DNA of 7,317 bases from an uncultured Chloroflexota bacterium (lineage in GTDB: Bacteria; Chloroflexota; Dehalococcoidia; SAR202; UBA11138), in NCBI GenBank assembly GCA_913046025.1, contig CAJWRP010000100.1, positions 1 through 7,317 of the forward strand, written 5' to 3'. This document shows positions 1 to 6,221 of the stretch, in pieces (position 1 is the first letter of the stretch; every line of letters begins with the position of its first letter). The notes beneath the pieces were generated by a model. The model saw only the letters and a program-made list of their open reading frames with translations, was not told the origin of the DNA and did no database searches. The position numbers were made by a program, and so were the translations under genes.

Positions 1-93
1 GATGGCCTGATGGACGAGGTGGTTCGACGCGTCCTCGACCTACACGGGATCCGGTTGCATGCCGAGACCGTGATGGTCGGGTTCAGGCGATGA
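1..93 (+). CDS. murB: MurB C-terminal fragment (UDP-N-acetylenolpyruvoylglucosamine reductase)
   Basis: The gene is open at the window's left edge, so only the last 30 residues are visible, ending at TGA 91-93. They read DGLMDEVVRRVLDLHGIRLH and then AETVMVGFRR. This fits the MurB C-terminus: a helix of the type 'L...V...V...FGI.L', then 'E....GF'. MurB is a cytoplasmic FAD enzyme that reduces UDP-GlcNAc-enolpyruvate to UDP-MurNAc in peptidoglycan synthesis. The stop overlaps the next start as ATGA, and that next frame begins like FtsQ. The murB-ftsQ order is known from actinobacterial division and cell-wall clusters, which supports both calls. GC is about 62-67%, well above the rest of the window. 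The call rests on a short tail plus context. Confidence 0.65.
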   Translation, partial: DGLMDEVVRRVLDLHGIRLHAETVMVGFRR

Positions 94-287
94 CCGATGG
101 GGACACGGTCTACGGGGGCAGGGTGGATCAGGACGGTGTCGGGGTCGAATCCGGGAATGAGGGTGGTCCAGGGGCGGATGCACCATCCGGATCCCGTCGA
201 CTCTGGTGGGTGTGGGCCCTCCTCGCCTTAGTGGTCGTCCTCGTGGGTGCCTACGCATCCACGCGAAGTGGACTCCTCGACGTCGAC
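90..287 (+). pseudogene. ftsQ: FtsQ-like N-terminal fragment, cut off at the start of its POTRA domain
   Basis: Residues 1-66 of the frame starting at ATG 90 look like an actinobacterial FtsQ. There is a polar, Gly/Asp-rich cytoplasmic tail (1-37), one membrane segment (about 38-56, WWVWALLALVVVLVGAYA), then TRSGLLDVDE, typical of the entry into the POTRA domain. FtsQ is the bitopic divisome protein that links early and late division factors. Nothing of the POTRA or beta domain follows: the frame runs straight into a GlcD-type sequence. GC is about 65%, like the murB fragment and unlike the sequence after ~300. The end given is approximate, because the join can only be placed to about 270-330. 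The identification rests on topology, the LLDVDE signature and the preceding murB; there is no catalytic motif to confirm it. Confidence 0.5.
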
Positions 288-911
288 GAGCTGCTGGTGG
301 AGATCGACGGCATGGACGAGGCTGTGGAAGAAGAGGTCGCTGAGGTAGAAAGCGTTTGCAATGAATTCGACCCTATGGAGATACGCACGGCCACAGATCC
401 TTCAGAGCGTGAGAGACTTTGGGCGGGTCGCAAGGGTGTGCTCGGTGCATTAGGTCGGTTGGCCCCCAATTACCTTCTTGTCGACGGCACAGTTCCGCGC
501 ACCAAGCTAGTGGAGGTCCTCTCCCGCATCAAGGGGCTATCCGAGGAGTCGGGATACCCTATCGCCAACCTGCTGCACGCCGGCGACGGCAATTTGCACC
601 CATCGATTCTTTTTGACGAGCGCAAGCCCGGTGATACCGAAGCTATTCTGAAAATCGGTGGCGAAATACTGAAGATATGCGTGGAGGCTGGTGGAGTTCT
701 CTCTGGAGAGCACGGCATAGGTCTTGAGAAGCAGGAATACATGCCTTTCATGTTTACGGACGATGATCTGGAGGCTATGGCCCGCCTGAAGCCTGCCTTC
801 GATACCCGGGACCTTTTGAATCCCGCCAAGATATTTCCCACAGGCGCTTCCTGCAATGAAATTGCGTTCTCTGGTGCAATATCCCGCGCCGGACCCGACG
901 CGTGGATTTAG
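90..911 (+). CDS. Chimeric ORF: FtsQ-like N-terminus joined to the C-terminal half of a GlcD-type FAD-linked oxidase
   Basis: The 273-residue frame is continuous, but its parts come from two families. From about residue 67 (LLVEIDG) to 250 it matches the FAD-linked oxidase C-terminal domain of GlcD, the catalytic flavoprotein of glycolate oxidase. Visible signatures are LWAGRK (110-115), HAGDGNLHP (163-171), GEHGIGLEK (206-214) and LLNPAKIFP (242-250). The first two family signatures named include residues near the flavin and substrate in this family. The whole N-terminal FAD-binding PCMH domain, more than half of a ~460-500-residue GlcD, is missing and replaced by an FtsQ-like membrane anchor. 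As written the product could not bind FAD in the usual way. The true gene was almost certainly a full glcD leading the glcE-glcF operon downstream (76-base gap). TAG stop at 909-911. I favour an artefact or recombination over a designed fusion. Confidence 0.8.
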   Translation: MTDGDTVYGGRVDQDGVGVESGNEGGPGADAPSGSRRLWWVWALLALVVVLVGAYASTRSGLLDVDELLVEIDGMDEAVEEEVAEVESVCNEFDPMEIRTATDPSERERLWAGRKGVLGALGRLAPNYLLVDGTVPRTKLVEVLSRIKGLSEESGYPIANLLHAGDGNLHPSILFDERKPGDTEAILKIGGEILKICVEAGGVLSGEHGIGLEKQEYMPFMFTDDDLEAMARLKPAFDTRDLLNPAKIFPTGASCNEIAFSGAISRAGPDAWI

Positions 912-932
912 AATTGACGATATACAATTTGA

Positions 933-955
933 CAGCCATATATTATCCATGGCTG
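933..955. promoter_or_regulatory. 7-bp dyad (CAGCCAT/ATGGCTG) between glcD and glcE
   Basis: In the AT-rich 76-base gap, CAGCCAT (933-939) is perfectly inverted as ATGGCTG (949-955) around a 9-base centre. TTGACG (914-919) and TTGACA (929-934) resemble -35 boxes, and TATATT or TATTAT (939-946) resembles a -10. However, the spacings (19 or more bases from 914-919, far too short from 929-934) are not good for a standard promoter. The dyad could be an operator or a small mRNA hairpin between cistrons. It has no T-tract, so it is not an intrinsic terminator. Confidence 0.3.
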
Positions 956-987
956 ACCGCGGATAGTCGTTCTTTGGAAGCCCGCCG

Positions 988-2310
988 ATGACCACCGAAA
1001 AAACCTCAGCCAAACAGGTTATGGAAAAAGCCATTGGTGTAGCCAATGTCAGTGACTCAGTGGACAGACATAACATAGATGGTCTGGCACCGCAGGTGGT
1101 GGTTACTCCTAGTAATGTTGATGATCTGGCCGCCGTAATGTCTTCTGCCCATGAGCAAAGTATGGCCGTTGCCCCCTGGGGAGGAGGCACCCGCATGGAT
1201 CTGGGTAATCCCATAAGCAGGCTTGATGTCGTTGCCGACCTAACTCGCATTAACAACATGGTTCAGCATGATGCAGCGGACCTCACAGTGACCGTGGAGG
1301 CAGGAATAACCTTGTCTGATCTTCAAAGGACACTGGCTGCACAAGATCAATTCCTGGCTATGGATGTCGCTATGCCGGACAATGCGACTATAGGCGGCAT
1401 TCTCGCATCCGGAGCCAGCGGTCCTTTGAAGTGGCATTACGGCAGCCCTCGCGATCTGGCCATAGGCATGAAGGTAGTGCAGGCCGACGGGCGCATAGTA
1501 AAGAGTGGTGGCCAGGTTGTCAAAAACGTCAGTGGATACGACATGGCGCGGTTGCATATCGGCAGCATTGGCACTCTGGGGATAATCGCTGAGGTGTCAT
1601 TCAAACTCACGCCAATGCCTAGGCAGGAGTCTACTATCCTGGTGGCCTTCGATTCAGTCTTGTCATGCTACGGTGCCGCGATGTCGATCTTCAACAGCGA
1701 CGTAATGCCGTTGTCGCTGACTGCTTTCGATGCCAACGCGAACCAGTTCGGAGAGTTCACCAGTGCCTCGGGCAGCGCATTCCTTGCTATCAGACTGGGT
1801 GGAAGGCCCAGAACGCTAGCCCGATTCATGAAGGAAACCCTGAAGCTATGCCACCAAAAAAGTCCGCTGTCGGTGGAGCAGGTAGACTCTGTGGGCATGG
1901 GTGATCTGTGGCGCAATCTGACTGATTTCGGTTGGAGCGAAGATGCTTATCCGGAGGCGATGGCCAGAGTATCCGTCCTGCCTTCCAAGGCCGTTGATGT
2001 AGCCAGCCAACTTGGCGAAGCACAGGGATTAGAATTCTCTGTCGTTTCGCAGCCCGGCTATGGTACGAGTCAAGTCTGCTGGTTCGGGGACGGCAGTCCG
2101 GCGGCCATTTCGACGGTCCTTAGCAACGCTAGTGAGGTTGTTGGCAAGCTAGGCGGACACATGATAATCGAACGCTGTCCGACAGAGGCCAAGGCGAACA
2201 TCGATATGTGGGGAGATGCGGGCGATACCGTTAAGATAATGAGAAGCCTTAAAGAGCAGTACGATCCAAAGGGCATCATAAACCCAGGCAGATTTATGGG
2301 GAGGATTTAA
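988..2310 (+). CDS. glcE: GlcE-like FAD-binding subunit of glycolate/2-hydroxyacid oxidase
   Basis: The 440-residue protein has the PCMH-type FAD-binding fold in its first half: PSNVDDLAAVM (41-51), GGGTRMDLG (65-73), VTVEAGITLSDL (101-112), TIGGILASGASG (134-145), QVVKNVSGYDM (176-186) and HIGSIGTLGIIAEV (190-203). It ends with YDPKGIINPGRF (425-436), the family's usual C-terminal signature. GlcE pairs with GlcD and GlcF in a membrane-associated complex oxidising glycolate (or a related 2-hydroxyacid) to the 2-oxoacid. It is longer than E. coli GlcE (about 350 residues) but appears complete. Start ATG 988 has a modest purine-rich GGAAG at 976-980. The TAA stop shares its last A with the glcF start (TAATG), which indicates translational coupling. 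The exact substrate cannot be read from the sequence, and D-lactate-type substrates remain possible. Confidence 0.85.
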   Translation: MTTEKTSAKQVMEKAIGVANVSDSVDRHNIDGLAPQVVVTPSNVDDLAAVMSSAHEQSMAVAPWGGGTRMDLGNPISRLDVVADLTRINNMVQHDAADLTVTVEAGITLSDLQRTLAAQDQFLAMDVAMPDNATIGGILASGASGPLKWHYGSPRDLAIGMKVVQADGRIVKSGGQVVKNVSGYDMARLHIGSIGTLGIIAEVSFKLTPMPRQESTILVAFDSVLSCYGAAMSIFNSDVMPLSLTAFDANANQFGEFTSASGSAFLAIRLGGRPRTLARFMKETLKLCHQKSPLSVEQVDSVGMGDLWRNLTDFGWSEDAYPEAMARVSVLPSKAVDVASQLGEAQGLEFSVVSQPGYGTSQVCWFGDGSPAAISTVLSNASEVVGKLGGHMIIERCPTEAKANIDMWGDAGDTVKIMRSLKEQYDPKGIINPGRFMGRI

Positions 2311-3635
2311 TGACCAGCCCATCAATAAAGCCGGGTATGGACCTTTTCTTTTCCGGCCCAGACGCCCCTTCAGAGTCTGATCTTTACAAGTGTGTTCACT
2401 GCGGATTTTGCTTACAGGCCTGTCCCACATATGTCGAAACTGGTCTGGAGGCCGAGTCGCCACGGGGCCGCATCGCCCTGATGAAGGCCGTCAACGAAGG
2501 CCGCATAGGAATCACAGAAACGGTGGTCCGCCACTGGGACCTGTGCATTCAGTGCAGGGCCTGTGAGATTGCTTGCCCCTCTGGCGTTCCCTACGGTCGT
2601 CTTATTGAGGCAACCATGCAGCAGGTGGAGAATCATCGTAAGAAGGGCCTACTATCCAAAATCATATCGGATGTCTCGCTTAAGAGAATCCTCCCTCACC
2701 AGCGACGACTGGCGATGCTTGTCGGAGGCATGCGCATGTATCAGCTTTCTGGTTTGCAGAAGATGGTAAGAAAATCCGGCGTTCTGAAGATGCTGCCAAG
2801 GGACCTCGCGGAGATGGAGTCCTCTATGCCAACACTGCCCCGGAGCGTCTTTGAAGCCAAAGGTCAGGTTATTTCTCCCCAAGGAGAGAAGAAGGCCAGG
2901 GTCGCGCTGTTGGCCGGTTGTGTAATGCCTCTTGTACATGGTCCGGAGATGAACGCTATTGTGAGAGTGCTTAGTCGCAACGGTTGCGAGGTTGTGGTCA
3001 CGCGAGGGCAGGTGTGCTGCGGCGCCATCAACACCCACGTAGGCGACCTGGAAACGGCGCGCGATCTGGCTCGACGTAACATCGACGCCTTCATGGCCAC
3101 TGACATTGATGTCGTTATCGTGGCCTCTGCTGGCTGCGGTTCACGTATGAAGGAGTATGACCACCTGCTTCGCCACGATGAGAACTACGCAAAAAAGGCC
3201 GAGAAATTTTGCGAAAAGGTTAAGGACATTCACGAATTCCTGGTGGACCTCCCCTTTGAAGAACCCAAGGGCCATCTAAACTATAAGGTTACGTATCAGG
3301 ACTCCTGTCACCTGGCCAACGGCCAGCGGGTGACCTCTCAGCCAAGAACCCTTCTGCGGTCCATTCCGGGCATCGAGTTCGTAGAGCTTGGCAACGCTGA
3401 CATGTGTTGTGGAGCAGGCGGCACGTACACCCTGACCGAGCGGGACTTTTCTCTGAGAATTCTCGATACCAAAATGGAAGCAGTTAAGGAGAGCGGCGCC
3501 AATGTCATTGCAACGGCCAATCCTGGGTGCCTTTTGCAGCTTCAATACGGTGCGCAGCGTGAGGGCATAGACCTCACGGTTCGTTATGTTACCGACCTTC
3601 TTGACGAATCGTATAGACTTAGCCCAAAAGATTAG
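2310..3635 (+). CDS. glcF: GlcF-like iron-sulfur subunit of glycolate/2-hydroxyacid oxidase
   Basis: The 441-residue protein has two N-terminal ferredoxin motifs, each able to hold a [4Fe-4S] cluster: CVHCGFCLQACP (Cys 28, 31, 34, 38) and CIQCRACEIACP (Cys 79, 82, 85, 89). Two CCG (cysteine-rich) domains follow: Cys204, the Cys-Cys pair 236-237 (GQVCCGA) and Cys276, then Cys333, the pair 366-367 (NADMCCGAGGTY) and Cys407. This is the GlcF/heterodisulfide-reductase-like architecture that passes electrons from the flavin subunits towards the quinone pool. No transmembrane helix is evident, so membrane contact would be peripheral. ATG 2310 overlaps the glcE stop by one base and has a strong Shine-Dalgarno GGGGAGG at 2298-2304, five bases upstream. 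It is somewhat longer than E. coli GlcF (about 407 residues). All cluster cysteines are intact, so the subunit looks functional. Confidence 0.9.
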   Translation: MTSPSIKPGMDLFFSGPDAPSESDLYKCVHCGFCLQACPTYVETGLEAESPRGRIALMKAVNEGRIGITETVVRHWDLCIQCRACEIACPSGVPYGRLIEATMQQVENHRKKGLLSKIISDVSLKRILPHQRRLAMLVGGMRMYQLSGLQKMVRKSGVLKMLPRDLAEMESSMPTLPRSVFEAKGQVISPQGEKKARVALLAGCVMPLVHGPEMNAIVRVLSRNGCEVVVTRGQVCCGAINTHVGDLETARDLARRNIDAFMATDIDVVIVASAGCGSRMKEYDHLLRHDENYAKKAEKFCEKVKDIHEFLVDLPFEEPKGHLNYKVTYQDSCHLANGQRVTSQPRTLLRSIPGIEFVELGNADMCCGAGGTYTLTERDFSLRILDTKMEAVKESGANVIATANPGCLLQLQYGAQREGIDLTVRYVTDLLDESYRLSPKD

Positions 3636-3676
3636 CCCTCGGTGGGAAAGCAACGAAGCATGAGGAGATAAAACGC

Positions 3677-4468
3677 ATGGATATGGGATTAGGCGGCAAA
3701 GTCGCCGTTATTACGGGTGCTAGTGATGGCATTGGCAAGGCTGCTGCAATGAGCATGGCCGAAGAGGGCGTGAAGGTCGTCATATGTGCGCGGCGAGCAG
3801 AGAACCTTGCCAAGGCTGCAGAGGAGATTCAGGCAGCCACCGGAAATGAAGTTATGATCGTGCCTACGGACATAACCAGCCAGTCAGACATCGACGCCCT
3901 GTTTGAGAAGGTCGTTGAGGCTCACGGTCGAGTCGATATCCTGGTAAACAACGCCGGTACATCGGCTGCCGCTGTATTCGACACAGTATCGGACGAGACC
4001 TGGAAGTACGATATTGAGCTAAAGGTATTCGGAGCTATCAGATGCTCCCTGAAGGTCATACCGCTCATGAAAGCCCAAGGCGGCGGACGTATCATCAACA
4101 TCACGACACCGGGCGGCAAAGCACCGACTGCCGGATCTGTGCCCACCTCGGTCAGCCGGGCGGCCGGCATCGCGCTTACCAAGGAGATGTCCAAGGACTA
4201 CGCCAAGGACAACATTCTGGTGAACACGGTCTGCATTGGCCTCATAAAGAGCATGCAGCACGAGCGTCGCTGGGAGGCGGCCCATGAGAAGGATTCCAGT
4301 GTGACGTTGGAGTCTTGGTACGAAAATATGGGGAAGAGAGTTCCGCTGGGTCGCGTAGGCGAGACCAGAGAAGCCGGTGACCTCATCACCTTTCTTGTGT
4401 CTGAGAGAGCGGCATTCATAACTGGCGTTTCTGTAAACGTTGACGGTGGCGCTTCGCCAGTAGTCTAG
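3677..4468 (+). CDS. SDR-family protein with a lost classical catalytic tetrad
   Basis: The 263-residue product has classical SDR length and a Rossmann fold: KVAVITGASDGIG with TGxxxGxG at 13-20, DIT (65-67), ILVNNAG (88-94) and a C-terminal FITGVSVNVDGG (248-258). Arg39-Arg40 after the second strand suggest NADP(H). The active site is odd. Aligned by eye on FabG-like SDRs, the Asn of the tetrad is Lys116 (ELKVFGA), Ser is Thr144 (NITTPGG), and the YxxxK motif is T157-S-V-S-R161, so Asn-Ser-Tyr-Lys becomes Lys-Thr-Thr-Arg. Flanking motifs (RIINIT, ALTKE, ILVNTV) are well kept, so this is not decay. I recall SDR relatives with a similar PTSVSRAAG segment, but could not check. ATG 3677 has AGGAG at 3663-3667. 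The gene follows glcF by 41 bases with no terminator between, so it is probably in the oxidase operon. Activity and substrate are unknown. Confidence 0.88.
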   Translation: MDMGLGGKVAVITGASDGIGKAAAMSMAEEGVKVVICARRAENLAKAAEEIQAATGNEVMIVPTDITSQSDIDALFEKVVEAHGRVDILVNNAGTSAAAVFDTVSDETWKYDIELKVFGAIRCSLKVIPLMKAQGGGRIINITTPGGKAPTAGSVPTSVSRAAGIALTKEMSKDYAKDNILVNTVCIGLIKSMQHERRWEAAHEKDSSVTLESWYENMGKRVPLGRVGETREAGDLITFLVSERAAFITGVSVNVDGGASPVV

Positions 4469-4491
4469 TCCATGTAAATCTAGTCGAAGAC

Positions 4492-4522
4492 AAAAAAAGC
4501 GGGCATTATTGCCCGCTTTTTT
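4492..4522. terminator. Bidirectional intrinsic terminator between the SDR gene and aroC
   Basis: A perfect 7-bp GC-rich stem, GCGGGCA (4499-4505) with TGCCCGC (4510-4516) and loop TTAT, is flanked by seven A (4492-4498) and six T (4517-4522), followed by another T-run after one G. The A and T tracts can extend the stem. It lies 23 bases after the SDR stop and ends the glc-SDR operon on the + strand. Its A-tract gives a U-tract on the - strand, so it can also stop transcripts from aroC, whose stop is about 190 bases away. Confidence 0.92.
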
Positions 4523-4605
4523 GTTTTTTGTATTAGCAAGCAATGTGTAGATTTGTGTGTGCTTCAGCCCAATTGCACGCCCACTAATTGTCCTGTCGAG
4601 CTAGG

Positions 4606-4695
4606 TGCTGCAACTGGGTCACCGCACTCAACCAACCCTGCTACGTTGTGTGCCGCAATTGGGTCGCCGCGCTCAATCAGTCCAGCTGCGCTGTG
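4606..4695. repeat. Two-copy imperfect tandem repeat, 45-bp unit
   Basis: Copy 1 (4606-4650, starting TGCTGCAACTGGGTCACCGC) and copy 2 (4651-4695, starting TGCCGCAATTGGGTCGCCGC) abut directly and match at 35 of 45 positions without gaps; nine of the ten differences are transitions. Weakly similar sequence on both sides (CAATTG... near 4570, TGCAATGTCGG... near 4696) may be worn additional copies. The repeat fills most of the 192-base gap between the terminator and the aroC stop. No convincing gene is present: frames on both strands stay open across it, but the differences are not concentrated at third codon positions of either. Confidence 0.75.
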
Positions 4696-4714
4696 TGCAA
4701 TGTCGGTTTGCCAA

Positions 4715-5803
4715 TTATTCAAAACTACCGGTCTGGCCGCGTTGGCGTAGGGCATGGTCGGCAAGGACCAGGGCCATCATAGACTCCACGATAGGCACTG
4801 CCCTTGGGAGAACGCAAGGATCGTGGCGTCCCCTGCCCTGCATCACTGTGGCGTTGCCGTCGGTATCCACCGTTTCCTGTGCCTTCATAATAGTCGCCGT
4901 TGGCTTGAAGGCTGCGCGGATGATTATATTCTCGCCGTTGCTGATGCCGCCCTGAATTCCACCGGAGTAGTTAGTCCTGGTACGTATACGCCCGCCTTCA
5001 CTGTAAAAAGGATCGTTATGTTCGGAGCCAGTCATAGTCACGCCGCCGAAGCCGGAGCCGACCTCGAAGCCTTTGCAGGCTGGCATGGACAGTACAGCCT
5101 TTGCCAGTTCCGCCTCCAGCTTATCGAATACCGGCTCACCCAGTCCTGTCGGCACATTGCGTGCGACACACTCCACGATACCGCCTAGGGAATCGCCGTC
5201 TTTGCGCGCTTCCTTGATGCGTTCGATCATTTGTATTGCCATGTCCTGGTCCGGGCATCGCGCTATGTTGGACTCCACATCTTCCATAGTCACTGTGTTG
5301 GAATCTACTTTGGCCTTGAGCTGCCACACCTGCTTCACGTAGCCCACGATTTCTAGACCGAACTCGTTGGCCAGGAATTTTCGCGCAATCGCTCCTGCTG
5401 CCACACGACCGATAGTTTCTCGAGCGCTGGCTCGACCTCCACCCATCCAGTTGCGAATACCATACTTGGCGTCGTAGCTGTAATCGGCATGGGAGGGCCT
5501 GTAGGCAGTGCGCATGTGCTCGTAGTCTCGGCTGCGGGCATCCCGGTTCCACACACCTATCATTATAGGCGTACCCAACGTCTTGCCCTCGAAAACACCG
5601 GAAAGTATCTCGGCCTGGTCGCCCTCTTTGCGCTGAGTCGAAATCTCGCTCTGGCCTGGACGCCTGCGGTCCAATTCTTTCTGGATATCGGCCACGGTCA
5701 GAGGCATCTGAGGAGGACATCCGTCCACCACCACTCCTACGGCGTCGCCGTGAGATTCGCCCCAGGTTGTCGCTTTGAAAAGATGACCGAAAGTGTTGCC
5801 CAT
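4715..5803 (-). CDS. aroC: Chorismate synthase AroC
   Basis: This enzyme converts 5-enolpyruvylshikimate-3-phosphate to chorismate, the last step of the shikimate pathway, using reduced FMN without net redox change; it is a cytoplasmic homotetramer. The 362-residue protein has the family landmarks: MGNTFGHLF start, TTWGESHG (12-19, His18), DRRRPGQS (45-52), [14 protein letters not shown] (102-115, His105), [18 protein letters not shown] (121-138), GSEHNDPF (259-266), [10 protein letters not shown] (281-290), KPTATI (300-305) and [13 protein letters not shown] (328-340). The wording [10 protein letters not shown]...[12 protein letters not shown] resembles the cyanobacterial/plant-type enzyme more than the E. 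coli type (my recollection). Position 120 is Met, where Arg or Gln is common. The start is supported by AGGA seven bases upstream (+ strand TCCT 5811-5814). It appears monocistronic, ending towards the shared terminator at 4492-4522. Length and motifs are complete. Confidence 0.97.
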   Translation of the reverse strand: MGNTFGHLFKATTWGESHGDAVGVVVDGCPPQMPLTVADIQKELDRRRPGQSEISTQRKEGDQAEILSGVFEGKTLGTPIMIGVWNRDARSRDYEHMRTAYRPSHADYSYDAKYGIRNWMGGGRASARETIGRVAAGAIARKFLANEFGLEIVGYVKQVWQLKAKVDSNTVTMEDVESNIARCPDQDMAIQMIERIKEARKDGDSLGGIVECVARNVPTGLGEPVFDKLEAELAKAVLSMPACKGFEVGSGFGGVTMTGSEHNDPFYSEGGRIRTRTNYSGGIQGGISNGENIIIRAAFKPTATIMKAQETVDTDGNATVMQGRGRHDPCVLPRAVPIVESMMALVLADHALRQRGQTGSFE

Positions 5804-5859
5804 TTGCTGTTCCTATGCCTTAACTTAGCGTCCGTAGTGTGCTTGTAGCGGTAACCTAC

Positions 5860-5889
5860 ATGCTACCATCCACCGCCCTGCTATGTTAA
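5860..5889 (-). promoter_or_regulatory. Possible sigma-70-like promoter for aroC
   Basis: Read on the - strand, TTAACA (+ strand 5884-5889) and TAGCAT (+ strand 5860-5865) are separated by 18 bases, giving five of six matches to the -35 consensus and a poorer -10. It would leave a leader of about 50 bases before the aroC ATG at 5803, which is a sensible distance. The local AT-rich patch (5884-5912) fits a promoter region. It is consensus matching only, and the host's true promoter preferences are unknown. Confidence 0.3.
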
Positions 5890-5929
5890 CATTGGTTCGT
5901 TAATATACTTGTTGCACTACTGATTTTTC

Positions 5930-6005
5930 GGGCCTGGGTTGAACACCTGCGAGTACCTGTCGCTTTTGCGTCTGAGTGTCGCTTGTAATCCAGGCCCAGT
6001 TTTTT
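5930..6005 (+). ncRNA. Candidate structured RNA or long-stem terminator
   Basis: A perfect 8-bp GC-rich helix, GGGCCTGG (5930-5937) with CCAGGCCC (5990-5997), encloses 52 bases and is followed by AG and six T (6000-6005), as in a + strand transcript ending in an intrinsic terminator. Inside, ACAC (5943-5946) can pair with GTGT (5976-5979), and CGC-TTTT-GCG (5961-5970) can form a small apical hairpin, so a three-tier rod is possible. TATACT (5904-5909) upstream could be a -10 box, but no good -35 was found. No coding gene ends just upstream on the + strand (aroC points away), so this is not the terminator of an obvious gene, which is why a small RNA is suggested. I do not recognise a known RNA family. 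Confidence 0.35.
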
Positions 6006-6157
6006 GTATCTGCCCTTCAGACGCCTCTTTTCCGACCATCAAAAGTAATTAGGGTCGTTGAGACTATATATGGCTCACGTTATTCAAGACCCCATGCCAA
6101 TCAGACACCGGACTTTGACATGGCGAGTCTTTGTAATTTCAGAATTAGCGCAAATAG
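6006..6157. other. Non-coding stretch within the aroC-lipoprotein gap; nothing recognised
   Basis: The gap from 5804 to 6221 has no convincing gene. Besides the aroC promoter region, the candidate RNA and the terminator, this part shows no repeat, tRNA-like fold or protein motif. The only + strand frame, which starts upstream at 5976 and ends within the terminator at about 6215, lacks a plausible ribosome binding site and runs through two hairpins, so it was not called. Confidence 0.5.
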
Positions 6158-6205
6158 AAAAAGGCATCGGCGTTATGTCAGCAGAAACGACGCCGATGCC
6201 TTTTT
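6158..6205. terminator. Intrinsic terminator of the small lipoprotein gene (perfect 16-bp stem)
   Basis: GGCATCGGCGT (6163-6173) pairs perfectly with ACGCCGATGCC (6190-6200). Five A (6158-6162) and five T (6201-6205) extend the stem to 16 bp around a 16-base loop. On the - strand it lies just past the stop of the lipoprotein gene at 6222 and supplies a U-tract, so that is its likely client. By symmetry it would also stop + strand transcripts coming from the 5930 region. Confidence 0.88.
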
Positions 6206-6221
6206 GAAATCTTAAAAAAAC

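Noticed and set aside
537..1259. Long (240-residue) open frame on the - strand
   Set aside because: It lies antisense to the GlcD-type domain and the glcE start, both of which have strong family motifs. It has no recognisable domain of its own.
4019..4543. 174-residue - strand frame opposite the SDR gene
   Set aside because: It is antisense to a well-supported SDR and begins beyond the terminator hairpin. It shows no motif or ribosome binding site of note.
4564..4764. - strand frame with a repeated 15-residue peptide over the 45-bp repeat
   Set aside because: It overlaps the end of aroC by 50 bases in another frame. The repeat differences are not third-position biased, so a coding role is not supported; it is reported only as a DNA repeat.
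5136..5720. 194-residue - strand frame inside aroC in a second reading frame
   Set aside because: It is a shadow of aroC, Arg/Ser/Gly-rich as expected from an off-frame reading of this gene.
5930..6000. Resemblance of the - strand to a riboswitch ahead of aroC (short GACGCAAAAGCG stretch)
   Set aside because: It recalls part of the cyclic-di-GMP-I consensus, but the rest of that fold and the GAAA tetraloop receptor are absent, and the only U-tract is on the + strand.
5804..6221. Possible tRNA or CRISPR-like content in the aroC-lipoprotein gap
   Set aside because: No T-loop-like GTTCRA with a matching acceptor stem, and no regularly spaced repeats.
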